From Lysobacterales bacterium (GTDB lineage: Bacteria > Pseudomonadota > Gammaproteobacteria > Xanthomonadales > SZUA-36): 28,693 nt of DNA. Below, one piece after another: positions 24,801 through 28,693 of this stretch; positions within the stretch are counted from its first letter, which is position 1; each line of letters starts with the position of its first letter. The notes below the pieces were generated by a model. The model did no database searches, had not been told where the DNA came from, and saw nothing but the letters and a program-made list of their open reading frames with translations. Made by a program: the position numbers and the translations under genes. The stretch spans positions 1-28,693 of the forward strand of contig JARFQZ010000295.1 in NCBI GenBank assembly GCA_029287515.1, given 5' to 3'.

Positions 24801-25685
24801 CAGGATGTCGCCCAACGGGTCGATTCCGCCCAGTTGAACCACGGCATCCGCGATGCCCTGGTACAGGTCACGGTCTCTTCGGGACACTCCATCATCTTCC
24901 CCGGCTAACGGCCGGTAGACCATGTCGACCGGATAGCCGCGCCCGGAAACTTCAATGACCGGCGCATCACCAAAATGACGGGAGAACTTGGCCGTATCGA
25001 TCGTTGCCGAAGTGATCAGCACCTTGAGATCCGGCCGGCGCGGCAGCAGTGTTTTCAGGTAGCCCAGCAGAAAATCGATATTCAGGCTTCGCTCGTGGGC
25101 TTCATCTATGATGATGGTGTCATAGGCGTCCAGAAAACGGTCGTGCATGGATTCGGCCAGCAGAATCCCATCGGTCATGAACTTGATGTAACCATCGGGG
25201 CTGCTCCGCTCCCTGAATCGCACCTGGTAGCCAACGAACCCGCCGAGCTCACTCCCGAGTTCCTCTGATACTCTTTCCGCCATCGCCCTGGCAGCGATCC
25301 GCCTCGGCTGGGTGCACGCTATCAGGCCACGGGCGCCTCTCCCGGCATCCAGGCACATCTTGGGTAACTGCGTGGTCTTGCCTGAACCGGTCTCGCCCGC
25401 AATGACGAGGACCTGGTTCGCGGCGATCGCTTCCAGGATTTCAGCCCTGTGGGCCGTGATCGGAAGGCTGTCGTCGTAGCGGGGCTCCGGCAGGTTCGCC
25501 AGTCTTTGTTCAACCTGGCCGCGGGAACGCTCGATCCTCTGGTTGATCTTCTTCTCCAACTGATCATTCCGCCGCCGGCCCCTTCTGCGCATTTCGGACA
25601 AACGCTTGCGGCACCAGGCCGCGTCCACGGCCATGATCTGGTCCAGCGGTGCAGCGCTTTTTGTATCGGGGCCGTTGGAAGTCAT
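21801..25685 (-). CDS. hrpA: ATP-dependent RNA helicase HrpA (DEAH box)
   Basis: From the ATG at 25685 the protein has 1294 residues, the size of E. coli HrpA. The N-terminal DEAH helicase core has Walker A GETGSGKT at 97-104, TQPRRIAA, the DEAH box (IIIDEAHERS) at 194-197, SATIDTAKFS, and motif VI QRAGRCGR near 430. A long C-terminal part of the HrpA-specific type fills the rest. In E. coli HrpA processes mRNA and acts on stalled or collided ribosomes. A longer frame begins at 25811, but it would run through the divergent promoter region and the start of the opposite gene. The 25685 start sits 7 bases after a perfect TATAAT. relA follows with a 15-base gap, so the two may be co-transcribed; both concern stalled translation. 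Confidence 0.95.
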   Translation of the reverse strand: MTSNGPDTKSAAPLDQIMAVDAAWCRKRLSEMRRRGRRRNDQLEKKINQRIERSRGQVEQRLANLPEPRYDDSLPITAHRAEILEAIAANQVLVIAGETGSGKTTQLPKMCLDAGRGARGLIACTQPRRIAARAMAERVSEELGSELGGFVGYQVRFRERSSPDGYIKFMTDGILLAESMHDRFLDAYDTIIIDEAHERSLNIDFLLGYLKTLLPRRPDLKVLITSATIDTAKFSRHFGDAPVIEVSGRGYPVDMVYRPLAGEDDGVSRRDRDLYQGIADAVVQLGGIDPLGDILVFLSGEREIREAGDFLQRHSLRSGPAGTEILPLYARLSSAEQRRVFHPGSSRRIILSTNVAETSLTVPRIRFVIDSGTARISRYSHRSRIQRLPIESISQASANQRAGRCGRLGPGTCIRLYSEDDFDSRPEFTEPEILRTSLASVILRMLSMGLGSVEDFPFVDRPPPRMINDAYQLLFELQAIDKDRQMTPLGKQLAKWPIDVRLARMIEEGVAKKCLEDILVLAAALSIQDPRERPLDAQSSADEAHQRFADEKSDFMTLMKLWRYLRQQRKSVSGNQFRKLCRREFLNWQRVLEWFDLYQQLRDQAREQRRPLTGRHGSYEQIHLSLLAGLLSHCGRKHPEDRSYTGARSSSYHIFPGSGLFGSTPKWLMSAEIVETSKPYARINARTDPAWIEQQGQHLLKKTCSEPYWSRRHGAVFAWEQVTLYGLVLVEKRRIHFAPVDPDSARKVFILEGLVRGGLDTRAAFKAHNEKIRAEVEQLENKRRRRDVLADENAQYEFFDARVPDGVNSAKTFERWLSSLGPEGRELLFLGHQVLTRDDAGEAPKDLFPDQFEAGSRSFALEYHFDPGSPDDGVHLSVPLELLNTLKPGILQWLVPGLLRDKLIALIRQLPKPVRRSLTPVPQFADALLESMSNRSGEGMLKACAEELGRMTGLSIAESDLDENAISPHFRFLLQVTDAEGELVDCGRDLLELQQRHGDRAQRRFMDQQGQDFNRDGETGWVFGILDLEVKTADGATAWPALVDQQTGVGTRLFDTWDEAALSHFDGVMRLLRLAIPDKLDYLRKHHGLSREALLAWSPVASAGELVEDLLQRSLLACAGEVSGVRDAESFERLCHRVRNELGQVWRERCDLLNGLLPLYGTVASKISGNLGKKRPDVFGDLSTQLQDLVYPGFMAEIEPGRLKHYSRYFRAIEERLLQLDVDPVKDRQRMDKVSPWWQLYLDALDRGCPYDEALDSFRWLVEEYRVSLFAQKLGTAQKVSEKRLADAWNCTGY

Positions 25686-25692
25686 CGGGCAA

Positions 25693-25698
25693 ATTATA
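25693..25698 (-). promoter_or_regulatory. Perfect -10 element for hrpA, predicted leaderless
   Basis: On the minus strand TATAAT ends 7 bases before the hrpA ATG (sequence between: TTGCCCG). Transcription usually begins about 7 bases after the -10 box, so the message would begin at or next to the AUG. There is no ribosome site, which fits. No good -35 is seen at 17 bases. Confidence 0.6.
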
Positions 25699-25724
25699 AG
25701 CGAGACGCCGATGTGGCTGAGCCG

Positions 25725-25730
25725 TATAAT
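25725..25730 (+). promoter_or_regulatory. Perfect -10 element for the threonine-aldolase-like gene, predicted leaderless
   Basis: TATAAT ends 7 bases before the ATG at 25738 (sequence between: TCGCGTC). The arrangement mirrors the hrpA side in the same 52-bp spacer. No -35 match and no ribosome site are visible. A leaderless message is inferred. Confidence 0.6.
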
Positions 25731-25737
25731 TCGCGTC

Positions 25738-26781
25738 ATGGAATTGAACTTCAGAAGCGATAACGAATCACCGGCGGCGCCGGAGATCTTCGCTGCCCTC
25801 GAGGCGGCCAACCAGGGGACCGCCTGGGCCTACGCCGATGACCAGTGGTCGGTGCTACTCGACCAGGCTTTTTCCGAACTGTTCGAAACGGATGTAACGG
25901 TGATTCCCGTCAGTACCGGCACGGCCGCAAACAGCATTGCGCTGGCCGCGGCAACCCCGCCCTGGGGTTCAGTCTACTGCCACCGAAATGCCCACATCCT
26001 CAATGACGAAGGCGGCGCCCCGGAATTTTTCGGCAACGGCCTGAGGCTGGTGCCTGTCGATGGAGATAACGGAAAGTTCAGCGCCGTGAACATGGAGAAG
26101 CTCATCCAGGCGAATACCGGACACGGTATCCACAGCTACCAGCCTGCCGCGGTCAGCATCACCCAGAGCTCAGAATCCGGGACGGTCTACCAACGGGGAG
26201 AAATTGAGGCCATCAACCAGGCCGCAAGCCTTCATGGCATGGCCACCCACATGGATGGCGCCCGTTTCGGCAACGCGGTGAGCAGCCTGGGTTGCCACCC
26301 CGGTGACATTACCTGGCGGGCCGGCGTGCAGATGCTGTCTTTTGGCGCCAGCAAGAATGGCTGCCTCGCAGCCGAGGCCCTGTTGATCTTCGATCGGCCC
26401 GGGACAAAGGAAACCGCCGAACGCCTGCGCAAGAGATCAGGGCATTTACTCAGCAAAATGCGCTACGTTTCCGCGCAACTGCTGACATATATTGAGGACG
26501 GTCTGTGGCTGGACATGGCCGGCCACTCGAACAGGCAGGCGGCGAAGTTTTCAGAAACGGTGGAGCGACACCCCTCTGCCAGCCTTGAATTTTCCGTCGA
26601 TGCGAACGAAGTATTCGTGAAATGGGCGCCCGATGGGTTCAGAGCACTGGAAGAGTCAGGCATCCAGTTCCTGTTATGGCCCGGCAGGGACGACCTGGCG
26701 CGATTTGTGTTCTCTTATTGCACCACGGAAGCAGAAACAGCCTTTCTCTGCGATACGCTGGAAGCGCAGGAAATAGCTTGA
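25738..26781 (+). CDS. ltaE: Low-specificity L-threonine aldolase-like PLP enzyme
   Basis: The 347-residue protein belongs to the beta-eliminating lyase/threonine aldolase group of fold type I PLP enzymes. It would split threonine or allo-threonine into glycine and acetaldehyde. The PLP lysine is Lys206 in SFGASKNG. HMDGARFGNA at 171-180 supplies the cofactor aspartate and a substrate arginine. The opening MELNFRSDNESPAAPEIF fits the Pseudomonas-type enzymes, which have about this length. The start at 25738 is preferred over a longer frame from 25606 because the extension would run back into hrpA and the -10 element sits exactly 7 bases before this ATG. The stop overlaps a TTG start of the next gene (TTGA). 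Exact substrate specificity cannot be read from sequence. Confidence 0.92.
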   Translation: MELNFRSDNESPAAPEIFAALEAANQGTAWAYADDQWSVLLDQAFSELFETDVTVIPVSTGTAANSIALAAATPPWGSVYCHRNAHILNDEGGAPEFFGNGLRLVPVDGDNGKFSAVNMEKLIQANTGHGIHSYQPAAVSITQSSESGTVYQRGEIEAINQAASLHGMATHMDGARFGNAVSSLGCHPGDITWRAGVQMLSFGASKNGCLAAEALLIFDRPGTKETAERLRKRSGHLLSKMRYVSAQLLTYIEDGLWLDMAGHSNRQAAKFSETVERHPSASLEFSVDANEVFVKWAPDGFRALEESGIQFLLWPGRDDLARFVFSYCTTEAETAFLCDTLEAQEIA

Positions 26782-28693
26782 CTCGTTTCGTGCTCCTGTC
26801 GCTCACTGCGCTACTGTTCAACACGGTGGCTGCGATTGATGCCCTGGCGGCCGCAGAAAGCTACGTGGGCAGCACAAAATGCCAGGCTTGCCACGAATCA
26901 GAGTACAAGTCGTGGAAAGGCTCCCACCATTACCAGGCCATGCTGCCGGCCACACCTGAAAATGTGCTGGGCGATTTTTCCGGACAGACGGTCAGCTACA
27001 ACAACATGGACCACCGGTTTTACCGGGAAGAGGAAAAGTACTTCGTCCGGACCGATAACGCCCGGGGTGATCCGGAAAATTTCGAAATCGCTTTCACCTT
27101 CGGCTTTTACCCGCTTCAGCAGTACCTGGTCCGTTTCGACGACGGCAGGTACCAGGCGCTGCCTTTCGCCTGGGACAGCCGTGGCGAGGAGGATGGGGGG
27201 CAGCGCTGGTATCACCTGTACCCGGACGACCCGGTGGGCCATGAGGACATCGTGCACTGGACCGGTTCCTTTCAGAACTGGAACTCCCGTTGCGCAGTCT
27301 GTCATTCGACCGGCCTGGAAAAAAATTATTCCAGCTCCGGAAATACCTATAAAACGACCTGGCAGGAAGTCAATGTCGCCTGCGAGGCCTGCCATGGCCC
27401 GGCCTCCGGACACCTGGCATGGGCCAGTGGAGACCAGGCGGAAGCAGACCGCGGTTTCCCTTTTTCGCTGCAGGACCGGGGGGCGTTTGGACCGAAGGAA
27501 CGTGACCAGGGACCCACTTTTTCACGTATGGACGGTAAAAGGCCCCAGACCCAGGTCGAGACCTGTGCTGCCTGTCACGCCAGGCGCAGCGAAATTACGG
27601 CCTTTGAACCCGGAAAACCCTTCGCGGACCAGTTCCGGCTAACGCTGGTAGAGCCCGGGATGTATTTTGCAGATGGCCAGATCAGGGACGAGGTGTATGT
27701 CTACGGCTCGTTTCTGCAAAGCAAAATGCACCAGGCCGGAGTGGTTTGCACCAACTGTCACGAACCCCACAGCAACGAGGTTTTCGCAACGGACAACAGC
27801 CTGTGCACCCAGTGCCACCAAAGCGAAGTATTCGATACGCCGGAGCACCACCGTCACCAGGAGGCCGGCACGGGTGCTTCCTGTGTCAACTGTCACATGC
27901 CGGTGGAAACCTATATGGGCGTGGACGACCGGCACGACCACAGCTTTCGCGTGCCGGAGCCCGGCCTGAGCCTCAAACTGGGCACCCCAAACACATGCAA
28001 TCAATGCCACGATGACAAGGATGCACAGTGGGCGCTCGATGCGATGGAATCCTGGGGAATTCCCGGATCGCTCAGGGCTGAACATGCCCCTGCTCTCAAT
28101 GCTGCCTGGTCCGGACAGATTGCTGCCCTGCCTGAATTGTTAAGGCTGGCTTCACTGCCCTCGGAGCCAACGATACTCCGCGCCAGTGAGACCCTGGCCA
28201 CCCAGAATTTTCCCGCCCGGGAGACCCTGGCTTTCCTGCAAGGGCAACTCACGTCAGAAGACTGGCTGGTCAGGAGCGCTGCGGTGCAATCGATGGACTG
28301 GGTGCCGCTTGCCCAGAGATACGCCATGTTGAGGGATCTGATTACCGATCCGTACAAGTCCGTGCGCATGGCGGTTGCCAGGCAACTGGTGCCTTTTCCG
28401 GCGGACCAGCTGCCGGGCAACTCGGCTTCGGAATTGCAGGCTTTGTTCCGTGAATACCTCGCCAGCCTGAAATTCAATGCCGATATGCCGGAAGAACTGA
28501 TGAATATCGGCCTGTTCTACAGCGCGACGGGAAATCCAACAGAGGCTGAAAAATCGTACCGCACGGCAATAAAGCTCTCCCCGTCATTCACGCCGGCCAT
28601 GATGAACCTGGCCGATCTTTACCGCGCCAACGGGATGGACCAGCAGGCAGAGCCGCTGCTGAGAAAAGCGATTGCGATGGAACCCCGTTCAGC
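26778..28693 (+). CDS. Secreted octahaem cytochrome c with HEAT-like and TPR segments (partial)
   Basis: This frame is open from a TTG at 26778 to the window end, giving 638 codons and no stop. A signal peptide (residues 1 to about 26, ending ALAAA) suggests periplasmic export. Eight CXXCH haem motifs lie at residues 35, 172, 202, 263, 324, 343, 369 and 407 (CQACH, CAVCH, CEACH, CAACH, CTNCH, CTQCH, CVNCH, CNQCH), typical of the cytochrome c554/doubled-CXXCH group. Residues about 468-540 look like HEAT-type helical repeats (WLVRSAAVQ, KSVRMAVARQL). From about 571 TPR units begin (PTEAEKSYRTAIKLSP) and continue past the edge. The TTG start overlaps the aldolase stop as TTGA; no ribosome site is seen. 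Electron transfer with a protein-binding tail is inferred; the substrate is unknown. Confidence 0.88.
   Translation, partial: MTRFVLLSLTALLFNTVAAIDALAAAESYVGSTKCQACHESEYKSWKGSHHYQAMLPATPENVLGDFSGQTVSYNNMDHRFYREEEKYFVRTDNARGDPENFEIAFTFGFYPLQQYLVRFDDGRYQALPFAWDSRGEEDGGQRWYHLYPDDPVGHEDIVHWTGSFQNWNSRCAVCHSTGLEKNYSSSGNTYKTTWQEVNVACEACHGPASGHLAWASGDQAEADRGFPFSLQDRGAFGPKERDQGPTFSRMDGKRPQTQVETCAACHARRSEITAFEPGKPFADQFRLTLVEPGMYFADGQIRDEVYVYGSFLQSKMHQAGVVCTNCHEPHSNEVFATDNSLCTQCHQSEVFDTPEHHRHQEAGTGASCVNCHMPVETYMGVDDRHDHSFRVPEPGLSLKLGTPNTCNQCHDDKDAQWALDAMESWGIPGSLRAEHAPALNAAWSGQIAALPELLRLASLPSEPTILRASETLATQNFPARETLAFLQGQLTSEDWLVRSAAVQSMDWVPLAQRYAMLRDLITDPYKSVRMAVARQLVPFPADQLPGNSASELQALFREYLASLKFNADMPEELMNIGLFYSATGNPTEAEKSYRTAIKLSPSFTPAMMNLADLYRANGMDQQAEPLLRKAIAMEPRS

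Noticed and set aside
25606..25737. N-terminal extension of the threonine-aldolase-like gene
   Set aside because: The extra 44 codons overlap the hrpA start and the divergent promoters, and family members begin at the MELNFRSDN segment.
25686..25811. N-terminal extension of hrpA by 42 codons
   Set aside because: It would run through the divergent promoter region and the first codons of the opposite gene; the start at 25685 gives the family length.
26836..27642. 268-codon plus-strand frame at the cytochrome locus
   Set aside because: It is a different frame of the octahaem cytochrome; the frame from 26778 carries a signal peptide and eight CXXCH motifs and is clearly the real one.
1..28693. 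Defence system, prophage, insertion sequence, CRISPR array or tRNA gene
   Set aside because: Nearly all bases are used by identified genes on one strand or the other, and the few spacers show none of these structures.

Overview
The window is a dense, GC-rich bacterial chromosome segment with 19 protein genes, very short spacers and many overlapping start and stop codons. I saw no tRNA, rRNA, CRISPR array, insertion sequence or prophage. The gene content points to a gammaproteobacterium: PBP1b with a lipoprotein partner, HrpA, a monofunctional RelA, and an rpoN-hpf-ptsN-hprK-rapZ-EIIA(Man)-HPr-EI-mgtE cluster of the kind known from Xanthomonas relatives. My inference is a member of, or close to, the Xanthomonadales/Lysobacterales; a whole-genome comparison would be needed to name it.

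Region 1 (1-7056, + strand): the 3' end of rpoN, then hpf, ptsN, hprK, rapZ, an EIIA(Man)-type protein, HPr and EI, closed by the magnesium transporter mgtE. The genes from hprK to ptsI are joined by four successive 4-base start/stop overlaps. The set is a complete phospho-relay (EI, HPr, two EIIAs, HPr kinase/phosphorylase) with no sugar permease here, so it looks regulatory. It links carbon/energy state to sigma-54, ribosome hibernation and RapZ control.

Region 2 (7071-9512, +): a two-domain glycosyltransferase directly behind mgtE. It converges, with overlapping stop codons, on region 3.

Region 3 (9509-14974, - strand): an apparent operon in the order mrcB (PBP1b), a TPR lipoprotein, a DinG/YoaA-type iron-sulfur helicase, tsaB. 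The lipoprotein overlaps the end of mrcB and is a good candidate for an LpoP-type PBP1b activator.

Region 4 (about 15055-19431, +): a giant glycosyltransferase with GT4, coiled-coil, GT2 and GT4 parts, divergent from mrcB. A spacer with two 53-bp direct repeat copies carrying hairpins (19433-19567) separates it from relA.

Region 5 (19569-25685, -): hrpA followed by relA. Region 6 (25738-28693, +): a threonine-aldolase-like PLP enzyme and, overlapping its stop codon, a secreted eight-haem cytochrome c with HEAT-like and TPR segments that runs off the window. hrpA and the aldolase are divergent and share a 52-bp spacer with two mirrored perfect -10 hexamers, each exactly 7 bases from an ATG. 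This predicts leaderless transcripts in both directions.

The least-described items are the octahaem cytochrome-TPR protein, the two multi-domain glycosyltransferases placed among housekeeping genes, the mirrored leaderless promoter pair, and the paired repeat. I did not find a clearly new defence or mobile system.
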